A DNA stretch of 53,289 nucleotides from Streptosporangiales bacterium (GTDB lineage: Bacteria; Actinomycetota; Actinomycetes; Streptosporangiales; WHSR01), in contig WHSR01000027.1 of assembly GCA_009379995.1 (NCBI GenBank), forward strand, positions 1-53,289, read 5' to 3'. Position numbers and translations under genes: made by a program. Under the pieces are notes generated by a model that saw nothing but the letters and a program-made list of their open reading frames with translations, ran no database searches and was not told the DNA's origin. Position 1 is the first letter of the stretch, and each line of letters starts with the position of its first letter. Shown here piece after piece: positions 38,953-48,014 of the stretch.

Positions 38953-41900
38953 GTGGGTCTGCGGACCTGGATCGACCACTGGCCGGTCTACCGCCAGCTC
39001 ACCGGCACCGACCCGCTCGGTCGGGGCGTCGCCGCGCGGTCCCGGCACACCGATGAGCTGACGCCGCGCACGGCGACGTCGGACAAGGTGGTCCAATCGA
39101 TCTGCCCGTACTGCGCGGTCGGGTGTGGTCAGCGCGTCTACGTCGAGGACGGCAAGGTCAGCCAGATCGAGGGCGACCCCGACTCGCCCATCTCCCGCGG
39201 ACGCCTGTGCCCGAAGGGCGCGGCGAGCAAACAGCTCGTCACCCAGCCCGGGCGGCAACTGAAGGTGCTCTACCGCCGGCCGTACGGCACCGAATGGGAG
39301 CCGCTCCACCTCGACCGGGCGATGGACATGATCGCCGACCGGGTGATCGAGACACGCCGGCGGACCTGGCAGGACAAGGTCGACGGCAAGGTGACGCGGC
39401 GCACCATCGGGATCGCGAGCCTGGGCGGGGCGACCCTCGACAACGAAGAGAACTACCTGATGAAGAAGCTTTACACTGCCCTCGGCGCGATCCAGGTGGA
39501 GAACCAGGCACGCATTTGACACTCCTCCACCGTCCCCGGTCTGGGGACTAGCTTCGGGCGCGGCGGTGCCACCACGTTCCAGCAGGACCTGGCGAACGCC
39601 GACTGCATAGTCATCGAGGGCTCCAACATGGCCGAGTGCCACCCCGTCGGTTTCCAGTGGGTGGTGGAGGCCAAGCAGCGCGGAGCCACGGTGATCCACG
39701 TCGACCCGCGCTTCACCCGCACCAGCGCCCTCGCGGACCTGCACGTGCCGATCCGTGCCGGTGCCGACATCGCCTTCCTCGGCGGGCTGATCAACCACGT
39801 GCTGCGGAACGGACTCGACTTCCGGGAGTACGTGACCGCCTACACCAACGCGGCCGCCATCGTGCACGAGGAGTTCGCCGACACCGAGGACCTGGACGGG
39901 CTGTTCTCCGGGTTCGACGCAGATACGGCGTCCTACGACCCGACCAGCTGGTCGTACGCGGGCGCCGCCGCCGAGGCGGCGGCCGGCCTGCGGGAGGAGC
40001 AGTTCGAGCCGATCACGCTGCATCGCAACGCCGCCAGATCCGACGAGTTCGGCAGCGGCGGGCCGGTGGTGCACGCCAAGCCGGAGCGGGACGAGACGCT
40101 TCAGCACCCGATGTGCGTGTACCAGGTCCTCAAGCGGCACTACGCCCGGTACACGCCCGAGATGGTGGAGGAGGTCTGCGGGATACCGAAGGAGCTGTTC
40201 GCCAGGGTCGCCGACGCGATCACTCGCAACTCCGGCCGGGACCGCACCACCGCTTGGGCGTACTCGGTCGGCTGGACCCAGCACACCGTCGGCGTACAGT
40301 ACATCCGCGCGGCCGCCATCCTGCAGTTGCTGCTCGGCAACATCGGCCGGTCCGGCGGCGGGATCCTCGCGCTGCGCGGTCACGCGAGCATCCAGGGCTC
40401 CACCGACATCCCCACGCTGTTCAACATCCTCCCCGGCTACCTGCCGATGCCGCACGCTCACCAGCACGAGTCGTTGGAGGACTACCTGGAGCGGGCGGCC
40501 GGCGCGACGGGCTTCTGGGGCAACAAGCGGTCGTACATGGTGAGCCTGCTCAAGGCGTGGTTCGGCGACGCGGCGACGCCGGACAACGACTTCTGTTTCG
40601 GCTACCTGCCGCGGCTGACCGGCGACCACGGCACGTACCGGACGGTGATGGACCAGATCGACGGCAAGGTCAATGGCTATTTCCTGGTAGGTGAGAACCC
40701 GGCCGTCGGCTCTGCGCACGGCAAGCTGCAGCGGCTCGGCATGGCCAACCTCGACTGGCTGGTCGTCCGCGACTTCTCGCTCATCGAGAGCGCGACGTTC
40801 TGGAAGGACGGCCCCGAGGTCGCCACGGGGGAGATGCGCAGCGAGGACGTCGGTACCGAGGTGTTCTTCCTGCCCGCCGCCGCGCACGTCGAGAAGGACG
40901 GCACCTTCACGAACACCCAGCGACTCCTTCAGTGGCACCACAAGGCGGTCGAGCCGTCCGGTGATCGCCGCAGCGATCTGTGGTTCTACTACCACCTAGG
41001 TCGGCGGATCCGGGAGAAGCTCGCCGGCTCGACCGACCCGCGCGATCGGCCGATCCTCGACCTCACCTGGGATTACCCGACGGAGGGGCCGAACGACGAG
41101 CCGAGCGCCGACGCGGTGCTCCGGGAGATCAACGGCTACGGCCCGGACGGGGAGCCGCTGAAGGGGTACACCCAGCTCGCCGACGACGGCTCGACGAGCT
41201 GCGGTACCTGGGTCTACTCCGGGTGCTACGCCGACGGCGTGAACCAGACCGCGCGTCGCAAACCCGGCGACGAGCAGTCGTGGGTGGCGCCCGAGTGGGC
41301 GTGGGCGTGGCCGCTGAACCGCCGGATCATCTACAACCGGGCGTCCGCCGACCCGGAGGGCCGGCCGTGGAGCGAGCGCAAGGCCTACGTGTGGTGGGAC
41401 CCGCAGGCCAACGGGGGCCGGGGCGAGTGGACCGGGCACGACAACCCCGACTTCGAGAAGAGCAAGCCGCCCGACTACGTGCCCCCGGAGGGCGCGAAGG
41501 CCCAGGACGCGCTGGCCGGGGTCGACCCGTTCATCATGCAGACCGACGGCAAGGCGTGGCTGTACGCGCCCACCGGGCTGGCCGACGGTCCGCTGCCAAC
41601 CCACTACGAGCCGCAGGAGTCGCCGTTCACCAACCCGCTGTACGGCCAGGGGAGCAACCCGACCCGGCAGGTCTTCCCGCGGCCGGAGAACCCCTACAAC
41701 CCGGTGGGCTCGGAGATCTTCCCGTACGTCTTCACGACGTACCGGCTGACCGAGCACCACACGGCCGGCGGCATGAGCCGCAGCCTGCCGTACCTGTCGG
41801 AGCTGCAGCCGGAGATGTTCTGCGAGGTGTCGCCGGAACTTGCGGCCGAGCGCGGGCTCGCCCACGGCGAGTGGGCCACCATCGTCACCGCCCGCACAGC

Positions 41901-42180
41901 GATCGAGGCGCGGGTGTTGGTCACCGACCGGATAAGGACGTTGCGGGTGCAGGGCCGGCGCGTCCACCAGGTGGGTCTGCCCTACCACTGGGGGTGGCGT
42001 GGGATATCCACCGGGGATCCGGCCAACGACCTGCTGCCGGTGGTGCTGGACCCCAACGTGCACATCCAAGAGAGCAAGGTCGCGACCTGTGACATCAGGC
42101 CGGGGCCACGCCCGCGCGGCCGGGCGCTGCTCGCGTTCATCGAGGGCTATCGACGACGCGCCGACGAGGAGAAGCAGTGA
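38953..42180 (+). CDS. fdhA: Formate dehydrogenase catalytic subunit, selenocysteine-containing
   Basis: 1,075 residues when the TGA at 39517-39519 is read as selenocysteine (residue 189). GTG start at 38953, with GAGGAGGA upstream. N-terminal [4Fe-4S] site: CPYCAVGCGQ near 50 and GRLCPKG near 80. The active-site context ENQARI-Sec-HSSTVPGLGTSFGRGG is the FDH-N type, and the frame continues without a break through the molybdopterin domains to QESKVATCDIRP near the end. A SECIS-like hairpin follows the TGA. It oxidises formate to CO2 at a Mo/W-bis-MGD centre. No twin-arginine signal is visible, unlike E. coli FdnG, so a cytosolic orientation is inferred. The stop overlaps fdhB. Confidence 0.95.
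39520..39549 (+). promoter_or_regulatory. SECIS element for selenocysteine insertion
   Basis: Stem GTCCCC (39532-39537) and GGGGAC (39543-39548) with loop GGTCT. The stem starts 13 bases after the UGA codon. The apical GGUCU matches the SelB-binding loop of bacterial SECIS elements such as E. coli fdhF. It lies within the coding frame. Confidence 0.88.
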
Positions 42181-43067
42181 GCAACCGACTCTCGGGACCC
42201 ATGCCGGACGTGTCGGGAGAGGCCGGCTACATCGACCACCCGGAGCGGGTCGGCTTCTTCACCGATACGACAGTCTGCATCGGATGCAAGGCCTGCGAGG
42301 TCGCCTGCAAGGAATGGAACCTCGTGCCGGAAACAGGGCTCGAGCTCACCGGCATGTCGTACGACAACACCGGGGAGCTGAACGCCAACACCTGGCGGCA
42401 CGTCGCCTTCGTCGAGCAGCGGGTACCGGCTGAGCGCGCACCGGCCGACCTGGCCCCGCCCGGGCCGCCGAGCCCGCGGGGCGCCCTCGGCGACGGGGAG
42501 GAGACCCGGTGGCTGATGTCGTCGGACGTGTGCAAGCACTGCACCCACGCGGCATGCCTCGACGTGTGCCCGACCGGGGCGATCTTCCGTACCGAGTTCG
42601 GCAGCGTGGTGATCCAGGACGACGTCTGCAACGGTTGCGGGTACTGCATACCCGCCTGCCCGTACGGGGTGATCGGGCAGCGGCCCGGAGACGGCGGGGC
42701 CTTCAAGTGCACGCTCTGCTACGACCGGCTGGGGGACGGCCTGGAGCCGGCGTGCGCGAAGGCGTGCCCGACCGACTCGATCCAGTACGGCCCGCTGGAC
42801 GAGCTGCGGGAGCGAGCGCAGGCGCGGGTCGACGACCTGCATGCCGCCGGCGTCACCGAGGCGCGGCTGTACGGGCACGACGACAACGACGGCGTCGGCG
42901 GCGCGGGGGCGTTCTTTCTCCTGCTGGACGAGCCGGAGGCGTACGGGATGCCGCCGGACCCGGTGGTCACCACCCGGGATCTGCCGTCGATGTGGCGCTG
43001 GGCCGGCGCCGCCGCCCTGACGCTGCTCGGCTGCGCCGCCGCGTCGTTCGTGGGAGGGAAGCGATGA
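42177..43067 (+). CDS. fdhB: Formate dehydrogenase iron-sulfur subunit
   Basis: 296 residues, GTG/ATGA-type overlap with fdhA. Four [4Fe-4S] sites are seen as CIGCKACEVACKEWN (near 32), CKHCTHAACLDVCPTGAI (near 119), CNGCGYCIPACPYGV (near 152) and CTLCYDRLGDGLEPACAKAC (near 180). The C-terminus (MWRWAGAAALTLLGCAAASFVGG) is a single membrane anchor. It passes electrons from the catalytic subunit to the membrane subunit. The Pro/Ala-rich insert at about 82-105 (PAERAPADLAPPGPPSPRG) is unusual. Confidence 0.93.
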   Translation: MSNRLSGPMPDVSGEAGYIDHPERVGFFTDTTVCIGCKACEVACKEWNLVPETGLELTGMSYDNTGELNANTWRHVAFVEQRVPAERAPADLAPPGPPSPRGALGDGEETRWLMSSDVCKHCTHAACLDVCPTGAIFRTEFGSVVIQDDVCNGCGYCIPACPYGVIGQRPGDGGAFKCTLCYDRLGDGLEPACAKACPTDSIQYGPLDELRERAQARVDDLHAAGVTEARLYGHDDNDGVGGAGAFFLLLDEPEAYGMPPDPVVTTRDLPSMWRWAGAAALTLLGCAAASFVGGKR

Positions 43068-43966
43068 CCGGCGAGCGTCCGATGGTCCCGGAGGGGGAGT
43101 TCCGCTCCTACTACGGGCGGCCGATCATCAAGCCGCCGGTATGGAAGAGCCCGGACGTGCCGCTGTACTTCTTCGTCGGCGGCCTCTCCGGAGCGTCGGC
43201 GGTGATGGCGGGCCTCGCCGAGGCCACCTCACGGCCCCGTCTCGCGCGGGTCGGGCGGTGGGGCGCGGCGGCCGGGGCGCTGGCCGGGGCCGGCGCACTC
43301 ATCCACGACCTCGGCCGCCCGGAACGTTTCCTCAACATGCTGCGGGTACTCAAGCCGACCTCGCCGCTCAGCGTCGGCTCGTGGCTGCTGGCGTCCTTCG
43401 GGTCGCTGGCCGGTGCCGCGGCGGCGTCCGATGCGAGCGGCCTGGTGCCCCGGGCCGGTCGGGCCGCGGGCTTCGGGGCCGCGGCTCTCGGTCCGGCCGT
43501 CTCGACGTACACGGCGGTGCTCGTGGCGGATACGGCGGTGCCCGCGTGGCACGACGGGAGGGCCTTCCTGCCCTTCGTGTTCGCCGGCAGCTCGGCCGCG
43601 AGCGCCGGCGGGCTGTGCCTGCTCGGCGTCCCGCCCGGCGAGTGCGGCCCGGCGCGGCGGGTAGCTGCCCTTGGCGCCGCCCTGGAGCTCGGTGCCGGCC
43701 AGGCGATGGAGCGGAAACTGGGCACGGTCGGGGAGGTCTACCGGGAGGGCAAGGCGGGACGCTTCATGACCGCGGCACGGGTACTGACGGCCGCGGGGGC
43801 GGCTGGAACGCTGGTGAGCGGCCGTAGCCGGGCGCTGTCCGCGTTGTCCGGGGCGGCCCTGCTGGCCGGCTCGCTGTGCATCCGGTTCGGCGTGTTCGAG
43901 GCCGGGTACGCGTCCGCCCGCGACCCCCGCCACACGGTCGTCTCGCAGCGCCCTTTCCGGTCGTGA
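43064..43966 (+). CDS. NrfD/PsrC-like membrane subunit of formate dehydrogenase
   Basis: 300 residues from the ATG at 43064 (ATGA overlap with fdhB). Hydrophobic with about eight membrane segments, starting VPLYFFVGGLSGASAVMAGL near 29. LIHDLGRPERFLNMLRVLKPTSPLSVGSW near 80 is the NrfD/PsrC signature. It should anchor the dehydrogenase and exchange electrons with quinone. The last codons and the stop lie inside a 30-bp palindrome arm, so the very end (RPFRS) may be derived from that element. Confidence 0.9.
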   Translation: MTGERPMVPEGEFRSYYGRPIIKPPVWKSPDVPLYFFVGGLSGASAVMAGLAEATSRPRLARVGRWGAAAGALAGAGALIHDLGRPERFLNMLRVLKPTSPLSVGSWLLASFGSLAGAAAASDASGLVPRAGRAAGFGAAALGPAVSTYTAVLVADTAVPAWHDGRAFLPFVFAGSSAASAGGLCLLGVPPGECGPARRVAALGAALELGAGQAMERKLGTVGEVYREGKAGRFMTAARVLTAAGAAGTLVSGRSRALSALSGAALLAGSLCIRFGVFEAGYASARDPRHTVVSQRPFRS

Positions 43967-44021
43967 TCTTGCAGAAATTCAAACGACGCAGGTTTGAATT
44001 TCTGCAAGATCACGACCGGAA
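43955..44021. repeat. Perfect 30-bp palindrome with 7-base loop between fdh operon and selD
   Basis: Left arm 43955-43984 and right arm 43992-44021 are exact reverse complements; the loop is GACGCAG. The arm contains TGATCTTGCAGAAATTCAAA. It sits between convergent genes, and the nrfD-type stop codon (43964-43966) lies inside it; selD ends ten bases away. It is far longer than needed for a terminator and AT-richer than its surroundings. It can serve both strands as a terminator, and may be a dispersed palindromic element. Confidence 0.85.
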
Positions 44022-44030
44022 GAGGGCGGA

Positions 44031-45038
44031 TCAGCGGACGAGGAGCGGGTGTTCGCCGCGCGGCACCAGCTCGCCCACGACCGGGGCGCCCGGGATCTCG
44101 CCGGCCACCAAGAGCCCGCCAGAGGTCTGCGCGTCCGCGAGAAGCAGCCGTTCCTCCTCGGGTAGCTCGGCAAAGTCGGCGTGCGGGGCGACCCATGCCA
44201 GGTTGCGCTGGGTGCCACCGCTGACGAAGCCGTCTCGTATCGCCTCCCGTGCCCCGTCGAGGTAGGGCACGGCGGCCGCCTCTACGACTGCGGTGACGCC
44301 GCTGGCCTGCGCCATCTTGAGCAGGTGCCCGAGGAGTCCGAATCCGGTCACGTCGGTGGCACAGAGCACGCCGTTCCCGAGCGCCGCCCGCGCCGCTCCA
44401 CGGTTAAGGGTCGTCATCGTCTCGACGGCCTGCGGGAAGACCTCGCCTGTCGTCTTGTGCCGGGAGTTGAGCACGCCGATGCCGAGCGGCTTGGACAGGG
44501 AGAGCGGAAGGCCGGGCCGCCCGGCGTCGAGCTGCAGCAACCGCTCCGGGTCCGCGATGCCGGTGACCGCCATGCCGTACTTGGGTTCCGGATCGTCCAC
44601 GCTGTGCCCGCCCGCGACGTGGCAGCCGGCGGACTGGGCGACCGCGAGGCCGCCCCGCAGCGCCTCCTGGGCCAGGTCGAACGGCAGTACCTCGCGCGGC
44701 CAGCAGAGCAGGTTGACGGCGATGAGCGGCTCGCCGCCCACGGCGTAGACGTCGGACAGGGCGTTCGCCGCGGCGATCCGACCCCAGTCGTACGGGTCGT
44801 CGACGACAGGTGTGAAGAAGTCGGCGGTGGCCACTATCGCTCGGTGTCCCTCCACCTGTACGACCGCGGCATCGTCCCCGTGGTCCAGGCCCACCAGCAG
44901 CCGGCTGCGGGCATCTGGCGGTTCGGCCGCCTCCGCCAGGGTCGCCACGACGGATTCGAGCTCGCCCGGAGGGATCTTGCAGGCGCAGCCTCCGCCGTGT
45001 GCGTACTGTGTGAGCCGCCGAATCGTGGGGGTCGCCAT
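44031..45038 (-). CDS. selD: Selenophosphate synthetase (selenide, water dikinase)
   Basis: 335 residues. Makes selenophosphate from selenide and ATP, the selenium donor for tRNA-Sec charging by SelA. The N-terminal glycine-rich loop reads LTQYAHGGGCACKIPP; the first Cys is the catalytic position (Cys, not selenocysteine) and the Lys is the conserved partner. The PurM-like ATP domain (DDAAVVQVEGHRAIVATADFFTPVVDDPYDWGRIAAANALSDVYAVGG) and VTGFGLLGHLLKMAQ are present. It supports the Sec-dependent dehydrogenase on the other strand. selA and selB are not in the window. Confidence 0.95.
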   Translation of the reverse strand: MATPTIRRLTQYAHGGGCACKIPPGELESVVATLAEAAEPPDARSRLLVGLDHGDDAAVVQVEGHRAIVATADFFTPVVDDPYDWGRIAAANALSDVYAVGGEPLIAVNLLCWPREVLPFDLAQEALRGGLAVAQSAGCHVAGGHSVDDPEPKYGMAVTGIADPERLLQLDAGRPGLPLSLSKPLGIGVLNSRHKTTGEVFPQAVETMTTLNRGAARAALGNGVLCATDVTGFGLLGHLLKMAQASGVTAVVEAAAVPYLDGAREAIRDGFVSGGTQRNLAWVAPHADFAELPEEERLLLADAQTSGGLLVAGEIPGAPVVGELVPRGEHPLLVR

Positions 45039-45062
45039 ACTGCCAAAGGTACGACGCCGGTG

Positions 45063-45140
45063 GACTTCTTGTGTGACCGGCTTCGCCGTGGTCCCATTCG
45101 TAAAGGTGCGACAAAGAAGTCATACCCCGACAAAGAGGCG
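45063..45140. promoter_or_regulatory. Repeats in the selD/acyl-CoA synthetase divergent spacer
   Basis: GACTTCTTGT (45063-45072) is the near-exact inverse of ACAAAGAAGTC (45111-45121). CGACAAAGA is repeated at 45109-45117 and 45128-45136. The spacer serves two divergent genes. A shared operator is possible, but no regulator is known to me for this pattern. Confidence 0.35.
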
Positions 45141-45158
45141 CGATGAGGGAGGGGCGTC

Positions 45159-47015
45159 ATGACGGGCCCGCAGGTTCTCGGGGAGCGCGCCGCCGTCGAG
45201 GAGGCGATCCGGGGGCAGACCGTCTGCGACTGGCTGGCCCGCACGGTGGACAAACACGGCGACGCGCCGGCGCTCGCCAGCCGGGTAGACGGACAGTGGC
45301 ACGCGCTGACCTGGCGAGAGACGCGTGAGCGGGCGCTCGAGGCGGCCGCCGGACTGATGTCCCTCGGGCTCGCCAAGGGGGACACGGTCGCGATCATGGC
45401 GCCGAACGTCCCCGAACATGTGATCGCCGACCTCGGGGTGCTCCACGCCGGCGGCGTGCCCATGACCGTCTACGCCACGCTGGCGCCCGAGCAGGTGGGC
45501 TACGTCGCCGCGGACTCGAGGGCCACGATCGCCATTCTCGCCGGCGAGGAACAGCTCGACCGCTGGCGGCCGATCCTCGATCAACTCTCCGGGCTCCGGC
45601 ACGTCGTGGTGCTCGACCCGGCCGCGCTCCCTTCCGGGGAGGCCTACCTGAGCTGGGCGGAGCTTCTTCGGCGCGGCCGCGAGCAGCTGCGGGCCCACCC
45701 GTCGGGCCCGGACAGCGTCGCGGAGCGCTGGCACTCGATACGGCCCGGCGATCCGGTGACCCTGCTCTACACCTCGGGCACCACCGGTCCGCCCAAGGGC
45801 GTCGTGCTCACCCACCACAACGTGCTCTACGAGGTCGAGGCGACGGCGTCGGCGGGTCGGTTGCCGGAGCTGCTCACCGCGGTGTCCTACCTGCCGATCG
45901 CCCACATAGCCGAGCGGGTGCTCAGCATCTACATGGCGATATCCCGGGCCGCTCACCTCCACTTCTGTCCCGACCCCACCGAACTGGCCACCGTACTGCG
46001 GGAGGCGCGGCCGACAATGCTGTTCGCGGTGCCCCGGGTGCTGGAGAAGATCCGGGTCGGCCTCACGTCCCTGCTCGACGCGGAGCCGGACGAGGGCAAG
46101 AAGGCGGCCATCCAGCAGGCCGTCGAGGTCGGTCGGGAGTACGTGGAGAGCAGCCAGTACGGCCGGCAGGTCACACCCGAGCTGGCCGAACGGTACCGGC
46201 AGGCCGACGAGGCGGTGCTGTCGAAGATCCGTGCCGCCCTCGGGTTCGACCGGCTGATCTGGCTGTCCAGCGGAGCCGCGCCGCTGGCGGTCGACCTGGC
46301 GAGCTTCTACGCCGGACTGGGGCTGCCCATCTACGAGGTGTACGGGATGACCGAGTCGACCGGCGCGGTGACCGGCAACCGGCCGGACGCCTTCCGGATC
46401 GGCAGCGTCGGCCAGGCACACTCCGGAGTCGAGCTGCGGATCGCCGAGGACGGAGAGATCCTTGTCCGCGGCCCGCTGGCCACGCCCGGCTACCTGAACC
46501 GTCCGGAGGCGACGAGCGATCTGATCGACGAGGACGGCTGGCTGCACACCGGGGACGTGGGACGACTCGACGAGGATGGCTTCCTCTACGTCGTCGACCG
46601 GAAGAAGGAGCTCATCATCACATCCGGCGGGAAGAACATCTCGCCGGCCAACATCGAGAGCCTGCTCAAGGAGCACTCCCTGGTCGACCAGGCGCTCGCC
46701 TACGGCGACGACCGACCGTACGTCGTGGCCCTGATCGTGCTGGACGGCGAGCTCGCCCCGGCGTGGGCCCGTTCGCACGGGATCGAGTTCACCGACCAGG
46801 CCCGCCTTGCCGAGCATCCCGCGATCCTCGACGAGGTGGGCAAGGCCGTGGCGGCGTCGAACGAGCGGCTGGCCCGGGTCGAGCAGGTGAAGACGTTCCG
46901 TATCCTGCCCACGGAGTGGACGGCGGAGAGCGAAGAGCTCACGCCGACCCTGAAGCTGCGGCGCAGGGTGATCCACAGCAAGTACGCGGACGTGATCGAT
47001 CAGCTTTACGCATGA
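45159..47015 (+). CDS. Long-chain acyl-CoA synthetase (AMP-dependent, FadD15-like)
   Basis: 618 residues, GGGAGGGG seven bases before the ATG. Adenylates fatty acids and transfers them to CoA. AMP-binding motif LLYTSGTTGPPKGVVLTHHN near 203, YEVYGMTESTGAVTGN near 390, and the A8/A10 region GWLHTGDVGRLDEDGFLYVVDRKKELIITSGGKNISPANIE near 462 with the Lys-rich hinge are all present. Length matches the actinobacterial FadD15 type. It lies between selD and the selC region; I see no functional link with selenium use. Confidence 0.92.
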   Translation: MTGPQVLGERAAVEEAIRGQTVCDWLARTVDKHGDAPALASRVDGQWHALTWRETRERALEAAAGLMSLGLAKGDTVAIMAPNVPEHVIADLGVLHAGGVPMTVYATLAPEQVGYVAADSRATIAILAGEEQLDRWRPILDQLSGLRHVVVLDPAALPSGEAYLSWAELLRRGREQLRAHPSGPDSVAERWHSIRPGDPVTLLYTSGTTGPPKGVVLTHHNVLYEVEATASAGRLPELLTAVSYLPIAHIAERVLSIYMAISRAAHLHFCPDPTELATVLREARPTMLFAVPRVLEKIRVGLTSLLDAEPDEGKKAAIQQAVEVGREYVESSQYGRQVTPELAERYRQADEAVLSKIRAALGFDRLIWLSSGAAPLAVDLASFYAGLGLPIYEVYGMTESTGAVTGNRPDAFRIGSVGQAHSGVELRIAEDGEILVRGPLATPGYLNRPEATSDLIDEDGWLHTGDVGRLDEDGFLYVVDRKKELIITSGGKNISPANIESLLKEHSLVDQALAYGDDRPYVVALIVLDGELAPAWARSHGIEFTDQARLAEHPAILDEVGKAVAASNERLARVEQVKTFRILPTEWTAESEELTPTLKLRRRVIHSKYADVIDQLYA

Positions 47016-47029
47016 GGGCCCCTGGTACG

Positions 47030-47084
47030 TAGGCTTCGGAGCGGAGGCGTGTGGTGCCTGGTGGCCCCTTGGTCCTCAAAACCG
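47030..47084 (+). pseudogene. Truncated, decayed 5' half of tRNA-Sec (selC remnant)
   Basis: 47043-47083 matches the first 43 bases of the intact tRNA-Sec at 48015, with two single-base deletions and two substitutions. Similarity runs about 12 bases further upstream. It keeps the acceptor 5' strand, D-arm and a UCA anticodon loop, but the match stops just after the loop. The anticodon stem (TTGGT/ACCGC) no longer pairs, and the variable arm, T-arm and acceptor 3' strand are missing. It lies 27 bp after the acyl-CoA synthetase stop. Confidence 0.8.
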
Positions 47085-47334
47085 CGCGTCCAATCGGCTC
47101 TACCAGCAAAGACGCATAGTCTCAGCTAACAATGGCTAGCAGTCTCGGGGATGGGCCATTGATAGGAGCGCTTCCATCTAGCAGATTTCCGGGGTGCCGA
47201 TCCATTCCCCGGCGGAACCGGTTCTCGTTAGCCGAGTGTCCGTGCCGACCAACCTCTGCACAACATCTTGTCGAAGTCTGGCATAGCCATACGGTACGGC
47301 TAGAAACCCTTCGTACGCACTGACTCTCGGTGCT
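47085..47334. other. Low-GC spacer, left part of the island between selC remnant and selC
   Basis: Together with 47016-47042 this is about 320 bases without a recognised gene. Composition differs visibly from the flanks (more A/T, many TAG/TAA triplets in all frames). GCTAACAATGGCTAGCAGTC at 47125-47144 resembles GCTAACACTAGCCAACAGTC at 47895-47914. No promoter or RNA was recognised. Confidence 0.45.
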
Positions 47335-47562
47335 CTAGCTGGACTCCAAATGCTGCTTCATGTAGTGGTCCAGAATGTCGTGCCCGGCGTTCTCGCACGC
47401 GCTGACGGTGCCACACGTAGGAGTGTGAGCCTTCCAGATTGGCTGGCCTAGGCAATTGTCTGAATGCTGGCCGTCCGTCTCACCGTGCCACGTACAGCGC
47501 TCTCGTGCTGCTGGGCTGAGCTCTTGATCGGTGTTGTCGTGCTGACTAAAGATGATCTGCAT
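47335..47562 (-). CDS. Small Cys/His-rich hypothetical protein
   Basis: 75 residues. Not recognised. It starts MQIIFSQHDNTDQELSPAAR and has four cysteines and several histidines (ERCTWHGETDGQHSDNC, then TPTCGTVSACENAGHD), so a small zinc site is possible. GGAG lies five bases before the ATG, inside the end of the preceding ORF, which stops two bases upstream. That coupling is the main evidence that it is real. Codon use is unlike the window's GC-rich genes, suggesting import with the island. Confidence 0.45.
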   Translation of the reverse strand: MQIIFSQHDNTDQELSPAARERCTWHGETDGQHSDNCLGQPIWKAHTPTCGTVSACENAGHDILDHYMKQHLESS

Positions 47563-47564
47563 TA

Positions 47565-47804
47565 TTACTCCACATTACTCCATTCCAGCCGAAGACTCAG
47601 GGTGAACGTGTGAGTTTGCGGTCTCGGCCGGCATCGTGCCTTAGCTGTGGTGACGACGAGCTTCTTCTTTGGCTTGGCCACGAGTTTGACGTCAAAGCGA
47701 CATGCGTTACCGACACCGCCAGGGCTGGAGACTCCGCATTCCGGTGCCCCACTGGCCACCAGCGCGAGGGCCGGCACTGGTCCCCCAAACGATCGAACAT
47801 ACAT
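47565..47804 (-). CDS. Small hypothetical protein upstream of the Cys/His-rich ORF
   Basis: About 79 residues if the ATG at 47804 is used; the start is uncertain because no RBS is visible and the frame is open further, into tRNA-Sec. The C-terminal part (KLVAKPKKKLVVTTAKARCR, then TFTLSLRLEWSNVE) looks protein-like and lysine-rich. Three cysteines. It stops two bases before the next ATG. No family recognised. It lies within the island between the two selC sequences. Confidence 0.35.
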   Translation of the reverse strand: MYVRSFGGPVPALALVASGAPECGVSSPGGVGNACRFDVKLVAKPKKKLVVTTAKARCRPRPQTHTFTLSLRLEWSNVE

Positions 47805-48014
47805 GCGACCAGCTAAGCACGGGGAACCCCCTAACCCGTCCATCCTCGACGCTCCAACGCGGCTCGTAGTGCTCCAGTTTCCGACTGTGTCTTGGCTAAC
47901 ACTAGCCAACAGTCCAGGCCAGATCAGGTGTGTCCTTGCTGATCCAGGCCGTATGAGACACCGGGCACCGTCTGCCCTGCTCAACGGCATGTCTCGGCTG
48001 GTAGCCTGCCGAGC

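Noticed and set aside
39517..39519. Nonsense mutation splitting the formate dehydrogenase gene
   Set aside because: The codon sits exactly at the known Sec position, the frame continues with conserved sequence, and a SECIS hairpin, selD and tRNA-Sec are present.
38722..40995. 757-codon open frame on the minus strand
   Set aside because: Antisense to fdhA with Val/Leu/Arg/Gly-rich shadow composition; it even crosses the Sec codon. Not a gene.
44985..45015. Selenocysteine in SelD
   Set aside because: The catalytic position in GGGCACK is encoded by a Cys codon, and no in-frame TGA is present.
47125..47914. GCTAACA...CTAGC direct repeats at 47125 and 47895 as attachment sites
   Set aside because: The match is short and imperfect, and no integrase is present; kept only as a remark in the island entry.
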